A stretch of 64,000 bases of DNA. Source: Liolophura sinensis. Taxonomy: Eukaryota; Mollusca; Polyplacophora; Chitonida; Chitonidae. Position 1 is the stretch's first letter; each line of letters begins with the position of its first letter. Under the pieces are notes generated by a model, which had not been told where the DNA came from, did not search any database, and was given only the letters and a program-made list of their open reading frames with translations. Below are positions 1 through 12,931 of this stretch, piece after piece. The position numbers and the translations under genes are program-made. The stretch spans positions 54,173,187 through 54,237,186 of the forward strand of contig NC_088301.1 of the NCBI RefSeq assembly GCF_032854445.1, given 5' to 3'.

Positions 1-704
1 GGTTATGGGTTTTGCCTTCGAATCTTTGGGTCACATGCGCCTTCCTCTCTAAACGAAGGCACTACAAGAAATACAGTATAATATTGAAATTGTATACGAA
101 TGTCTGTATAGGCGCATAGAACCAAGGTTATAAAGATGTCAGTATATTGTAGGAGCGCATCTGGTTGTTCTAGTTCTTTACGCACACACCGGAAGGTAAT
201 GTGGTCTTCCCTATAATGCTGATCGTTAACCGACTTTTGGAAGCTGATACCCAGAAGGCAAACGGATTAACCCGAGGTAAACTTCCTGATTTTTTAGATG
301 AAAATGGTGATTAATACAGAAATCAAAAATGAGGAATATGGGAGCTGTGTGGTCCACAGCCAATTCTACCAGAATATGCATTCTTCTCTTATAGGTTCAG
401 TGTGTTTATAGGGTGCAACTCAAATGCTGTTAAATATGTATACGAATTTACTTGACACTGACGACTGCATCGTTATTTGCATGGTTCAATAAACAAAGCA
501 GTTTTTGATTGCGTTTCAAATTGATTAAATTCAGAAGAAAAACTTTCAGCAATTCGGGGCGCATGGCTTCTTTAGTTTCAAGGCTTCAAGCGAGAAGACA
601 CACCTGCCTTTGTAGAACAGATATGTAATGGCATCGCTACCTCAGTCAGGATCTTAATCGGGATCTGCCTAAAGCAGCGACTCGTAAATAGTAGAGAAGG
701 GAGT
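1..704. other. non-coding, nothing recognised
   Basis: AT-rich sequence with no frame that looks like protein, no repeat shared with the rest of the window and no convincing splice-site pair. The one short minus-strand open frame at the left edge has no recognisable features. Confidence 0.5.
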
Positions 705-1031
705 GGGACGTGGCCGAGTAGTTAGGTTACTTGCCTTTAATACACGAGAGTTCGTGATGGTTTAAAGTAATTTATAGATTCCCTCGTTCCCACTGTTCAA
801 TGGGCCTTGGGGACAACAAGGGTCGGCGACGCTCTTGTGGTTGGTTGCGCAGTCTGTAGCTGTCTTTGACCTCTGTCTTCTACAAAATATCTGTTCGTCA
901 CGCGTGGGAAAGTTCGTCATTAACTTACCAGTTTCTGCCACCTGCAAAACTAACCGCCGTAGGATAAGTGAAAAATTCTTGAGTATGGGGTTGATAGACA
1001 ACCAATACAAGACAAACAATAAATAAATAAA
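705..1031 (+). mobile_element. tRNA-headed SINE, full length but diverged
   Basis: The 5' end carries an RNA polymerase III A-box-like stretch (tggccgagtagttagg, from 711) followed by a weak B-box (gagttcgtgatgg, about 748). The 3' part has 'ccgccgtaggataagtgaaaaattcttgagtatgg' and ends in an (aata)n tail at about 1031. The same body and tail occur at 45538-45790, 11938-12048 and, inverted, 21635-21860, so this is one family. The short opposing open frames inside it are by-products. No flanking target-site duplication was identified. Confidence 0.7.
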
Positions 1032-1890
1032 TTTCAGAAGAAAAGATAGCTGTATCTCTCTATGTGATTATTACGAATGTCAAATGACGACATTGGAGTT
1101 TAGACAGAATAGACTTGGGGAACATCTGAGCTGAGTATGAGTTTCAATCGTAGGCATAATCGTCGCTCTAAATCACATGTAGCCGTTGACCATTGACGCG
1201 GCGTAGTTCTCGAATCACGTTTGCCCTGGACCGCCTAGGGCTTTACGTCAGATCAGTTTGTCAGATAAGCAGTGAAGGCGGCACAGCCGTTAGAATAAAT
1301 AAATATTTTTCATGTGTAGAACAACCTTCTATCGTTAGTCACCATCACTAAAATACACTTTCAATATTACTATTGCAAATTTTACCACCATTGGTTATAT
1401 TATAATATAACATCGTTGGACTTGTAGTTAAACTCTCAACTGCCTCTCTTCGGACGTGTGACAGTTCATACAGAGTTTGCTGCAAATACTGCTGAGCAAC
1501 CAGGACGTCTTGGGCAAGGGAAGTAGTTTAATTTGCCAGTGAGAAAGATAGCATCATATGTATCGTGTTGTTTATTTGCTCAATCTCCATTTAATAGGGT
1601 AACGTAAAGGAAATACATAATTATGAGCTCATTTGTTTGTTTCGAAAGAAATTTTGAATCTAACGGAAAATATTTTCTTTTCGAGATCTTACTATTCAGT
1701 ATGGAGTGAGACACTGATTCACTCCCAAGAATATGAAACTTGCAACAATTGTAAATCTCGTCCAGATGGCTAGGCGCTTCAATAATAACCAAGAAGAGTT
1801 CGCCGAAAACATGGTGTGAACCCCCCGGTATAGAACCAAATCTGGAACGAAACATAGGCATAAGGACTCATGATTTATGATATACTGCAT
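1032..1890. other. non-coding, nothing recognised
   Basis: AT-rich sequence. Two overlapping minus-strand open frames near 1580-1956 lack splice signals and recognisable composition, so I do not call them genes. Confidence 0.45.
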
Positions 1891-1894
1891 TGAA

Positions 1895-2100
1895 GGGTTG
1901 TTGTAGGGTGGGAGGGGGTGTAGACGCCCGTAGTGTAATAAAACCCCGTAATGCAATACACACTACACTGTGTGCAGCATTATAGCATAATGGGTAGCTA
2001 CTCATGGTGTAATAATTATTACATTACGGGTAGCATTACCAGTGCATTCTGACCATAATGCAGTATGTGTTGCACTATGGGTAGGAGTGACCAAGGCTTT
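1895..2100. repeat. degenerate short-motif repeat cluster with a 16-bp palindrome
   Basis: Variants of 'cataatg(g/c)gtag' and 'gtaatgcaatacac' recur irregularly, for example 'gcataatgggtagc', 'ttacgggtagcattacc' and 'gcactatgggtagg'. A perfect 16-bp palindrome (tgtaataattattaca) lies at 2008-2023. The cluster looks like a decayed tandem or inverted repeat. Its exact period could not be fixed by eye. Confidence 0.4.
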
Positions 2101-2599
2101 TTCCTGAGCTATGAATCGTGTCTTCCATAATGTAATCCGTGCATCCGTGCTGACGTGGGATATCTGCTCAGATCTCTTGTTTGTATCTTTCCCGTCATCT
2201 TACCACGAAGGGCCCACTGTGAAGTTTCGAAACGGATTTGTTTCTATATAAAGAACAACTTACATTTCCAGTCAACCATCTTTATTCTCATTACGTACAT
2301 CTTATCATGTAACTTAAATTTTTAAATTTGGCAGACACAAAATCTTACCAAAATCAACCAGTCTGGACTGGGCCCAGGTACATTTGGGCAATTTTCAATT
2401 GCGTACTAACAAACCAGGGGCAGGCTCGCGGATATCTATAGTAAAATATTTCCTATTATTCCTGTGTAAAAGTATATGGTAGGGGATAACTGCACATAGC
2501 CTGGACAAAAACGCTGCCCTTCGCCGGATACCACACAAACTGATGCCAAGCCGCTGTCTACTCAGCGACTTGTTGCGACCATAAGACATCACTGGTTAA

Positions 2600-3290
2600 G
2601 GGTTTGTCGAGGACAATCAAATTCGATTACGTTATCTGCGTAATCCTTTTACGCCTGCAACGTCAACCAGTAACACATTGTTTAGGGATCGCGTAACTGC
2701 CTAGACCATACGAAACCGCTAGCACGCTGTCCATCTTCGTCCATGTTGGGTCTTTTCTGACACAGGTAAACCGTAATGAACATCTGCGCTGGGCACAATT
2801 CACCTTCGCTGGAACCAGAGACAATGAAATAGGGTTGCGTTCACGAATCACGGTTTACGCTGTCATTTGCCGACAAAAGGGTGCGAGCGTAGCGCTGGAC
2901 CAGTCAACGTCGCGCCCATTGCTGCGTAAAGGAAGTTGATCGATTTCGTGGCGGTAGCAGAATGGATTGTTGAGCTTTCTGTGGGAACGTGCGCTCACTT
3001 AATTCGTGGGAACCTCAATGTAGCGGGATATCATGACCAGGTCCTTGCCCCGGATCGGGTACTGTTCATGGCTGCTTATGTTCCAGGCCTCCAATTCCAA
3101 AATGACAATGCGACACCACACACAGCCGTTGACACGAAATTTAATGCAAAATGCTGGTATTGACGCCATTGAGTGGCCATCGAGTTCACCTAACCTCAGT
3201 CCCATCGAACTTCGTCCCTTGAGGCTTCAACTCCAGAATGTTCCAGAACTGGTACCATGTTGGTACAGCAATGGCGTAGGTTGACGAATG
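2600..3290 (+). pseudogene. decayed Tc1-like transposase
   Basis: Pieces of a Tc1/mariner transposase can be read in order across several frames. An N-terminal part resembling the 'LRNRFLTATST' motif lies near 2610-2680. A piece beginning NEHLRWAQ follows at about 2777, then 'EVDRF.GGS' near 2935. Next is RGNLN...YHDQVLAP followed by 'FQNDNATPHTA' (2936-3163 frame), which holds the second catalytic Asp. After a frameshift near 3140 comes 'EWPSSSPNLSPIELR', which holds the final Glu. Stops and frameshifts separate the blocks, so the copy is dead. It is far more decayed than the copy at 34271 and probably an older insertion. No terminal inverted repeats were found. The short plus and minus open frames here are fragments or shadows of it. 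Confidence 0.75.
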
Positions 3291-6200
3291 CTGTGTTCGT
3301 GTTCGTTAGGTAGTCAATGAGACAACATTGCGTTGCTGTTGTGAATGCGAGAGGTAGTTTACACGGTACTGAATAAGCTCCACTGCAGCTGGTTAGTCCC
3401 TGTGAAATTCAAAAGTGACCCCACCATGCTACCAAGTGCACCGTAATGTCTAGTCATTTGTTACTGTACGCTCATTACGTCCAGAAACCAGATTTATCCA
3501 CCAGAAAATTGCTTGTGTAACTGTTGCTTGTGAAACTGTAGGACTACAGAGTGAAAACTGTACTCGAATCTAAGACGAGGCATGATGGTGGGTTTCAATT
3601 GGAGAGGCCGGTGCCTGGAGTGAAGGATTAATATTATGGTACTGTATCTATTGTACAGGCTACATCTCAATGGGCATCTGTGGCTTAGTGAAGATTTTCA
3701 CCTTTCACCTGAAAATGCGGAGAGACTGACAATACCGACATTGATGTTTTATGTAATCAACGTCCAAGGAGATTAGTCTACACATACAACCACCAAGATA
3801 TCATAGGGTTAGTTCCGTAAATCACTATCATTTGACAATGCGAACAGAATATAGTATTTCCAATATTCAGACGAACGTCATATTCATTTAACCCAGTAAA
3901 TTCAAGGGTTAAAATTTAGGTACCACAAACTGTTTGCCAGGGTTCATCAGACCGATTTTGGTAAACTGGGTTCTGTCTAGAACTCTTTAAGAGGACTATG
4001 CATATATAGTAGTTCATGCGTGTGATGATGTGGCAAGTCAACTGCTGAACCAAGAACACTGATTTAATTAAGAAATACAACGTGTCCGGCTCCTTGCGCT
4101 GCCGTGACATCCACTGTGTAAAATATATTGCGCACGAAACTACAGGAATGGATAGGCGAAATGATAATGGGAACGGATCTGTAGGTTACTGTCCTGGCCT
4201 CTGTTTTACAGATGACAATCTATGTTAATTGCGTTAATGCTACTAAGTGACATCTTTTCTCACGACGAAGACCATGAATAAGAAATGGGTTAGGCATTGA
4301 ACACGTGTCCTAAAATTCATTTAAACCGACAAAAGCTATGAATAAATTGCTGTCTTAGAATCAGTGAATACACTCATTTGAAAGTTAATGGCCCTCTAGT
4401 ATAAAACTTGTCTAAAGCATAGTCGTGAGTAAAAACTGATAATATGAGTTGAATTAGAAGTTTGGTTCAAAAGCTTTTTTTTGGACCATTAAATTTGACC
4501 ATTTACTTTTATCTCTAATAAATAAGTAACATTATATACGATATTCCTCACTTTTCTTTACGTGAAATAACATCTTGCCCACATAGTTTTAATACTGTCA
4601 GAAGAAAAACGCCTGAGGGTTGTCCAAATGATAGATACCATAAGCACCACACAAAACTGATCAAACCATCAGTGAGAGTGTAATGACTGGTATATAGACA
4701 CACTTAAGGGATAAATCATGACTACATAAGGGTATAACACCGCCGAAGCGGTGTTTGTTTGTAACCCGATACCGCTGAACCTTGTTTTGTACCGAGTCAA
4801 ATCCCTAGAATGCGCAACACAAATTGTGCCTTACTGTCTCTCATAGTTTTCTCGCTCTCTGGCGCACATCTTTTGAGAATATCCAAGCATAGGGATACAT
4901 GGTCATGTTTTTGTTTCTTTATCTTTTAATATTGTGCGATATGGTACGTCTTTTTTCAGTATCAGGTCAATGCTGTGGCGACACTATTGTCCAATTTAAC
5001 TGTGACAAGCAGCTCAGCCAGTCACTGTGTCTGCCACATTCTTGACATCCTATCTTTTAACATCGACCTTTCCCTTAATGAGAGGCCTAAGTGCAAGAAG
5101 ACATTGACTTTTTACGAGATGTCGCGGCTGTTGTGAATTTTCGCTTGTTTCCTTTTCGAAGAATGTATCGTGATCTCAGAAGCCCACTTCTTTTTTTTTT
5201 CCTGGAAGGCTACATATTCATTGTAAAGCCTTTCAATGTGACCTTAATATACCACTCATAAGCCACAAGGGGTCTCTGGGCGTCTCAAATAGCAGATAAA
5301 AAGAAGACATTCAGTGATGCTTAGCAAAGGCCAATCCGATACATATATATATATTGAACATTTAGGATGTATCGCTTTCTTGTTGCTATCTCAATGTTAA
5401 ACAAGGAATTAAGTAAATAATGATTGGTTGTTCTGTATAAAAGCCGCATTTCGAATCTGTTGTAACAGTCTATGTTTCTGATTCCGAACGCAACGGCTAC
5501 CTGTGTGAAGGAAAATGACCGAGCGATGCTTGCTCTGGTTTCACCCATCACACATCTCAATAATTAGTTTTCGAAAAGATGCCCGGGAGAGGGTCCCACG
5601 GCTGTATATGGCGGGAGACTCTGGCCAACGCTAACCAGATTATGACGCTTCAGGTAACAGGTGTCCGTCTTGTCATGTTGAATAAATAGGAGGCTGATGA
5701 TCCTACACCTACACAGGCGAGCATATCCTCTGTTCTGAGTAGTCGGCTATAACATTATAGGAATATTTTGAACTATTACTTTTAATATGTCGGCGTGTGG
5801 GTTTAAATGTAAATCCATTTGTGTATAGGCAATACCTGTTGTAATGCCCCCCTTGGGACATACAATTCTAAAAGAAGAGATCTGAATGGCAAAGGACTAT
5901 TTTCAGGAATCAGTTCATCTATACCGTGTGAACCTGTGACTGTTTGGCAGCACTTAATTATCCGTAGGTGTTTCCTTGTCATGGGAAAGAAACACTTCAC
6001 GTAATAACAACATTCTGTCGGGTGGTAAGCAAAGTCATTAAAAATGAGAGTGCCACGGGTGGCGTGGGTAGGGAGGTGTGGGTGTGGAAGGTAGTTGGCT
6101 CTGTATTATTCACTTAGTGATTGATTTATTTATTTATATTCATTTACATTATTCACCATTGTATTATGCGTACAGTGTCATAATTTATGTGCTATGGATC

Positions 6201-7440
6201 GACAGTGGGTCAGCTAAATTCACGAATATCAGCAGGGACGTTTAGATGCTTCATTTAATCAAGGAATGCGTTAACAACCTAGGGGGTTCAGGAGACTAGT
6301 AACAGAGGCTATAAATAACTGTCACCATAAACATCATGTACAAAAAAGGGTAAAAGTATTCATATTGCGATGTGCCACCGATAATACACCCACCTGTGAT
6401 CTTCATCACTTCTCTTATTCTTAAATGGCTTGCAGCAAATTGATTTGATCACGACTCCTTAATCAGAGCCATATCATATTTCATTTCATCATTCGCATGC
6501 AATTTGTTGTGCCAACAGCATAATATAGGTAAGCAGACGAACATCAGTCCACAAGGTGACAGTGGCTCAACCACCATGTTCTGCAAAGCTGGATCACGTG
6601 ACCAGCCGCTTAAAAGGTGTTTTTTCCTGAACCAGCCCAAATCTCCAGGGAGGCCACGCTATTAACCTTAACGCCGGGGCTCTGTTGACCGAGTAATCCA
6701 ATAAATAAAATGTCGGCTTTGCTTCTTTGGCCTCCTTAACATGAAGCTCAGTTATACACTCTTCAAAGCTGTCACCGGTGTGATTACCTCTTGCCCTGGC
6801 TGACAGACGCCAGCGCATCACACGAGGTCATTACGTTACGCTTTGCCCCAGCGGCTTTATATCGGTAGTAAACCACTTTTAGCGCAAAGATTCTTATCAA
6901 GCTCTTACGTCAGCTGTGTTATAGTTACCGACACTTGTTGTTTAACGATAGACAAGCCAATTTATACCCCTGTCCATAGCTATGATCATTCCAGTTTAAG
7001 AACAGTATTGCAGAGCGTTTATTATAATGTATAACTGTCCAGCGCGTGAAATTCTTATTTAGCTATGCTACATTGCTTTTAAGTGCATGGAAATACTTAA
7101 CTGTATTATCATTATTAGGGATAACACTTTCTGAATATATGACGATACTACTGTTAGGTAATTCAGAGGTAAAACATGCAAAGCAAATATATTAGAGGCA
7201 TGTCAGCGTAAATGCATTTGTGTCGCATTACCGAGCGCAAGGACATTCAAAGCATAAAACAGTTCCATATAAGAACAAATAGGCCTCCGCAAACTCATTC
7301 ACGCTTAAAACGACTAGTACTGCTAGTATATGAAATTTAATCCGCTTAGCGAAGAAGTGGACAAAATAGTGACAAAGAAGATAGTTCATTCCAGACTGAA
7401 CACATATATCAGACTTTATGGCTTTAGTTGCGATCACATC
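3291..7440. other. non-coding stretch, no supported gene
   Basis: About 4 kb of AT-rich sequence with short open frames on both strands. None shows a family motif, a signal peptide with donor, or a repeat relation. There is a short (AT)n run near 5341-5353 and an (attt)n-like stretch near 6123-6136. Confidence 0.45.
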
Positions 7441-7880
7441 GTCCGATATATCATTTTATGGTTGCTTTTGATGAAAACCATAAATTTAATCGAAAAATGA
7501 CCATGGTTTGAACAGAAATCTACTTTAGCCCTAACTGAACATATCTAACAACTATATTGTCCCTATACCTCATGCAGTCTGGCGTCTATTGCAAGCCTAT
7601 TGGGATTGGTTGCCATAGAAACCAGAAAATTGATGGAAATGACCAGTTTAAATTGGAATCTAGCTTAACCTCAACTGAACATATATACTAAATTTGAAGA
7701 TCATACCTAATGTATTTTGCCTTCTGTTGTGAGAACGTTGCCTAAATTTACATTTCAGAGGTGATTGCTAGAAAAACCAGATACTTAATTCAAATTACCA
7801 TAGTTTAAACAGGAGAGTAAAGATCATCATCAACCAAACGTGGATACGGAGTTTAAAGTTTCTATTCCATGCGGTATGAT
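7441..7880 (+). repeat. about 150-bp imperfect tandem repeat, roughly three copies
   Basis: The block 'ggttgcc..agaaacc..aaatgacca.gttt.aac..gaatct..ctta..cc.aactgaacatat' recurs with its anchor near 7447, 7599 and 7755. It also contains 'catacc..atgcagt.tggcgtct' variants. Copies are strongly diverged. The pattern resembles dispersed satellite-like repeats common in marine invertebrates, but no named family is assigned. Confidence 0.55.
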
Positions 7881-7969
7881 TTCTTTTGCGACCAAGACAT
7901 ATTATGTCAATGCGATTAAAAGCCGTTAGTCGCACGGAGTACACGGAAACAGTGTGAAATCTTTAAGGT

Positions 7970-8060
7970 AATGTGTTTCCATGCTACCCCGAACACTAAA
8001 TGTGGCATTAGTCAAAATGGGGTTATACGGCGTAAAACACCAATCAAATAAATAAATAAA
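7970..8060 (+). mobile_element. SINE 3'-tail fragment
   Basis: It ends in 'ttatacggcgtaaaacaccaatcaaataaataaataaa', a close match to the tail of the SINE copies at 11938 and 45538. The sequence upstream diverges from the SINE body. It is either a 5'-truncated copy or a different element sharing the tail. Confidence 0.6.
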
Positions 8061-11000
8061 GTAAATCAGAATAAGGTGAGTGTGCTTATCTACCTCGCAT
8101 GGACTCCTGAACATTGTTGTGGGAAGTGACACATTATACCAATTCTTACAAATTCGCTCTAGCACCCTTGCACAGTACACTTGATTTACGCAGTGCGTTA
8201 ATTAAACTGTCTTTGGACCTTGTTTTATTTTGACATAGTAGAGGTCATTGTCGATCTGGTGATTTCTGGATCATCAATCACAACTGAAATCTACCAGATC
8301 ATACTGACTCTCTCCTTACAGCCACACTTTCTTCAAGGCCTAATAAATCTGCAATAACAGACGGCGTGTGCTCACATTTTTCCAAAGGTGGAAGCATGCA
8401 TGCCAATATCATCGACCAGTCTGCGAATCCACCGATTACCTCTGTCAATAATATCTACCGACACGTCAGTAATGGAACTTTGATTACGAGAGTCAAGCTA
8501 TTAATGAAGCAGATCAATGCTTGTTACACAAAACGGATCTTAAATCAAGGTCGTGGCTGGAACATTTTACATTTAACGCATCTTGGACATTAGGACTGAG
8601 TAGATGAATATGATGCAGAAGTTTTCGCTGTCATTGAACTGTGCTTGCGAGTATATAGATTTGGTTATTACGACCACTGCACAGAAGAACCTTTCGTAAA
8701 CTCGATACACATCAACAGTTTTTTTTCAACCGGAGTTGAAGGCTTTAGTTAGTGCACACCGATATTCTATATTTTTCCTTCTTGGGAATTATTTTAGCTA
8801 AATCACCTGTTATTTATATTAAGACACGCAATAGCCCATTGACCTTTTTGTTGATGTGAACATTCGGTTACATTTCACATTTAGCAGGAACTACCTGTCA
8901 TCTTACAGCGAGATGGAGTTTTAAGATGAACCTTGTGAGTATAGGTGAACCGTATCCATTACATTGAACTATCGCTGCAGAAGATAACACTGTATGACCG
9001 CCTTATTTAAAATACAAACAATCCATCACTGGACACCCAACGCACATTTTCTTTTGACAACACAGTAATTTATGAAGATTACGTTTTTTGTAAATGATTA
9101 CCACTTAGAAATGATCACAGGTTAATGCACAGGAATATACATGTGTTATTTTGTATGATTTTCCTGAAGATTTTTTTGATCGGTAGTTATAGTATTGAGA
9201 TGCAAAAATGCTGTATATATGGAAGATAAAATGTTTCGCATGATGTACTAGAACATTCTCAGACTGATTTGAGATTAAAAATAGACCTATCAAGTAACTA
9301 AATTTATGGTGGTGTCTGGTATCCAGTATGCCATACATCAGTGCAGGAATGCAGGCAATATCCTATGAGCACAGTCAGATCTTAGAAGGCGGTAAGCAAC
9401 AAGTAATGCCCGGATATTAACTTTCATCAATCACATGGAAATCTTAATTAATGGCTAAGACTCGTGTGACGATGGCAGTAAGCGCTGTTTGTTCCAAGGC
9501 TTGCAACGTGACTATAAATCGTATAATTTACAATGAAGTGACGTTTGAAGTGTGAGTAGCTTTGACATACTATTTGGTTAGAAACCTGAATTGAAGTAAA
9601 GGATAAATGTGAAATTTGTATTCTCATAACTGAGTAGGAAAGTTAACTTGACCTAAAAGCATAGTTATCAAGAGAATCTGCATAGTTTATAATGATTGAT
9701 TCTCAAAGGGGGCTAACAATACGTAAGGTAAGTTCAACCCCAAGGTACTCTTAGAAAGCAAGACATATTTTTCAATGTACATAGGTAGGAATGAATATAA
9801 GTCTGGAATGAATTGGCCGAGAGAAGCTCCAAACTGTCTTATAACATGGTATTGAAACAGAAGTGGGATTGAGATATGCAGGTTTACCAGTAGTTGACGA
9901 AAGGACACTGTGACAAGTTTTTTTTACTGAGATAACCGATAAGAGAAATTTAACATCAAAGACATTGAAAATAAAAAACAATTACCGTAGCGAGTAATTT
10001 GTGCTTTTACTGCCATAAATAGCTGTAAACTTTTAACCAATAATGGATATGAATCCTTGCATGCTTAAGTAAAATGGCCATCGCTGCAGAACAGTAATTG
10101 TTGCTAATTTAAAGAGGTTTGTCTCACAGAAAAAATTATCTAAGATTCGTGGAGTCTAACTAATAAAATGTCAAAATATATGGGAATATTTTATATACAT
10201 TCCTTGTCAACCACGTAACAGTGTATAAGTATACAAAGCTGATAATAATTCTAAATGTGAGAAGCCCAGAACTCGAAGAACAAATAAAAAATCAATTTTT
10301 ATTCCTTGACTCTATCTCTATACAAAAGTTATTTATGAAAACAAATGAATATTTCAGCAGTTCCGTTTTTATGTGCAACTTTAATATTACACTCAACCTT
10401 TTTCATATTGTCTGTTGGCATCAATTTTGACATAACATCTCTGTTTACAGTCAAACTAATCAAAACCGATGTGGTTGGTAAATTATTCTACTGCGATAAG
10501 CTAAGGTGTCATGTTGTCGTTCTATTAACATTTGCGAACGTGTATCATGTAAGCAATCCATCTTTGACAACCAAACCTGAAATCGATATTATAAATGTTG
10601 CAAATACAATGGTATCACCTGACAAGATGACAAAGTACTAACTATGCAGGAGTTATTTAAAATATCTAAGTCAGAGGTTTTAAAAAATAAATGCACTTAA
10701 CAAAATAAACAGTGTTATTAAAGAGTTACTCCAGTTCCGATACAATATGTCAACTGCCATTTTGAAATTATATGAAGGATATCTTTCAGAACAGACTTGG
10801 CAACATGGTTCAAAGATATTTACGATATAAAGCGCCATTTAATGTTTATAACTGAAGACTCTGTTTCACTTTTGTGACCTTGAAAAACTGAGACTTTCAC
10901 TCAAATGACATCAAAAGCCTTAGTCTACGGCGTCATTTATGGCTAACGTAGGATTATCTTTCATGAAGTAGCATCAAGGCTCCGTCGAACTTTAAAATAT

Positions 11001-11937
11001 ATTGGCATATCAGCAATGTAGCAGCCCACGAGAAAAAGAAAACAGATGTACTAGCGAAGATCATAACTACCTATGTAATTACAGCATGAATTCACTTATG
11101 AAGACAAACGTTTTTCTAAAGATCTTGACGTGCAAAGTCACGTTACTGACACAACTGTGGCATTAATGATTTTTAAGGTGACAAATTCATAGTGTAATAC
11201 ACAAAAGACGCCTTTAAACTAAAAATATAGAACTGAAGCCCTTGTTATAAATCCCTTGAACAGGAAGCTATCTGCATGATTAAGAGTGTAAGGAAACACT
11301 AATCATACTTGTAAACAATGGGCCTGTTCTGTTGCACGTTTACAATCGACTGTTGACTTTATGGTCAAACATGTCCGTGATAGATGAGTACAGATGAAGG
11401 AATGGCTCTTTGATCACATTGTTACATTAAGGAGGACGCTTATCAGGTATGCGACAAGGGAAATATACTGATCAGATTGACGGTAATTGGAAGCTTCGAT
11501 CCATTGCACAAAGATGAAATGCACCGGGGGGACGATGTCCAGTGTACAAGTATGGGGAGAGTATTCCCGGCGGAGGCGTTTGAACTACAGCATGGCAAAA
11601 TGACTTTATATGTGACTCTGTCCTCTGTAGAGAAATAGAGTTGAACGATTCGACATTTGTGAGAATGAAACTTATTTGACTTATGGAATTAAGAGGACAG
11701 AATCTAAGGGTTAAAAGAATGAGTGGCATTTGATTTAATTAAGAGACATTGCTTTAGGTATGAGCTTTCTCAGGAATGTGACCAGCTGGACTGATAACAA
11801 TTTTGTCACGAGTTACGTTCCAACGGAAATATGGAAATAAGTGAAATTCCAACGGAGATGTGAAATTCACAAAGTCATTTTTAAAAATTTATATCAAAAT
11901 TTAAAACACAGTTATTTTCGAATCTTATATCTTGAAT
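8061..11937. other. non-coding stretch, no supported gene
   Basis: AT-rich sequence. Open frames near 9105, 9687-9981 and 10221-10641 have low-complexity hydrophobic composition typical of chance frames in AT-rich DNA. None has a family motif or a coherent pair of splice sites. Confidence 0.45.
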
Positions 11938-12048
11938 GGCTTTTTCCGGGTTCTGCCCGGTTTCCTCTCACCATAATGCTGGCCGCCTTCATATTACTAA
12001 AGTAATATTGAGTACAGCGTAAAACACCAGTCAAATAAATAAATAAAT
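11938..12048 (+). mobile_element. SINE fragment, 5'-truncated
   Basis: It matches the 3' half of the copy at 45538: 'ccgggttctgcccggtttcc', then 'ccataatgctggccgcc', then 'gtacagcgtaaaacaccagtcaaataaataaataaat'. The tRNA-like head is absent. Confidence 0.75.
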
Positions 12049-12849
12049 CTTGAATGAAAGCATTTCAAAGCTGTGATCACTTGAACATCAAAATCAAACT
12101 AAGTAATACTAGTATCATAAAACTATGTTAAAATATATTAGGTTGGTATTAAGTCATATTATATATTTAAAATTTGAGGGAAACTTGGCAGCTATTGTAG
12201 TTATCCAAATCCAAAGTATAATAACAGAAGACTTAGATCATATTTAATATGCTGTTACGCGATTACTTCGGGTCAGCGTAAAAAACTGAAAACTTTACTT
12301 AAAGTTAAGTCTGGTATTAAGTGTTTAGACAGTTTTGAACTACCTGGCACAGACCCACGATTAAAAAAGGCTGACCTTGTATCATTTGCAAGATGAAACC
12401 AGATACCTAATACTGTAGATAACACAGCATTGCTATCTTGGGGTCATAAACAGTATAAAAACAAAGCATTTCCCCTTGTTTTAGATTCCATCTATGTGAA
12501 TAATGAGGCCTGAAAATGGAACACATTGCGATGATTATTCAGACATGAAGAAAAGTGGAATGACAGAAACTGTCATTGTTAAACACTTAGGCATTAGATA
12601 TTGTCACAGTCGTTATATATAAACAGAAGAGGAACTAGATAATAAGATCACTGGCCAAAGGCTGTCCGTTTACAAGATGTTCGTGTTTACCGTACTGAGC
12701 AGGCCTATCCTCTCATGGAACCATCGGCTATAATGAGAGGGATCTGTTTTATCAGTAATCCAATAACTTAAGAATATCCACTCCTCGTATTTATCATCGA
12801 AACGCCACGCTTCCCTGATGGAGACGAAGGACAAATTCTCCTCTCAACA
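12049..12849. other. non-coding, possibly upstream of the exon at 12850
   Basis: AT-rich and without a supported frame. If the signal-peptide exon at 12850 is real, its promoter and 5'UTR would lie here. The last in-frame stop upstream of that ATG is in 'cttaagaata', just before 12780. Confidence 0.4.
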
Positions 12850-12925
12850 ATGGACTGCGGTCTGAGTTACCCGAGGGGACAGTTTATCGTCTTAGTAGTG
12901 CATATCGTAAATGCCATTATGTTCG
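12850..12925 (+). CDS. candidate first coding exon with signal peptide
   Basis: The ATG sits in a strong start context (A at -3, G at +4: aacaATGg). The 25 complete codons encode a short polar start (MDCGLSYPRG) and then a hydrophobic core (QFIVLVVHIVNAIMF), as in a secretory signal peptide or signal anchor. The frame runs straight into a consensus donor, GTAAGT, at 12926-12931, leaving phase 1. The combination of start context, hydrophobic core and donor is the argument for a real exon. No matching downstream exon in phase was found: the obvious acceptors at 12979 and near 13040 lead to early stops. The function of the mature protein is unknown. A chance hydrophobic frame remains possible. 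Confidence 0.4.
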
Positions 12926-12931
12926 GTAAGT

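Noticed and set aside
6123-6136. SINE tail on the minus strand
   Set aside because: The (attt)n run is present but the adjoining 'gtaaaacacc' body sequence of the SINE is not.
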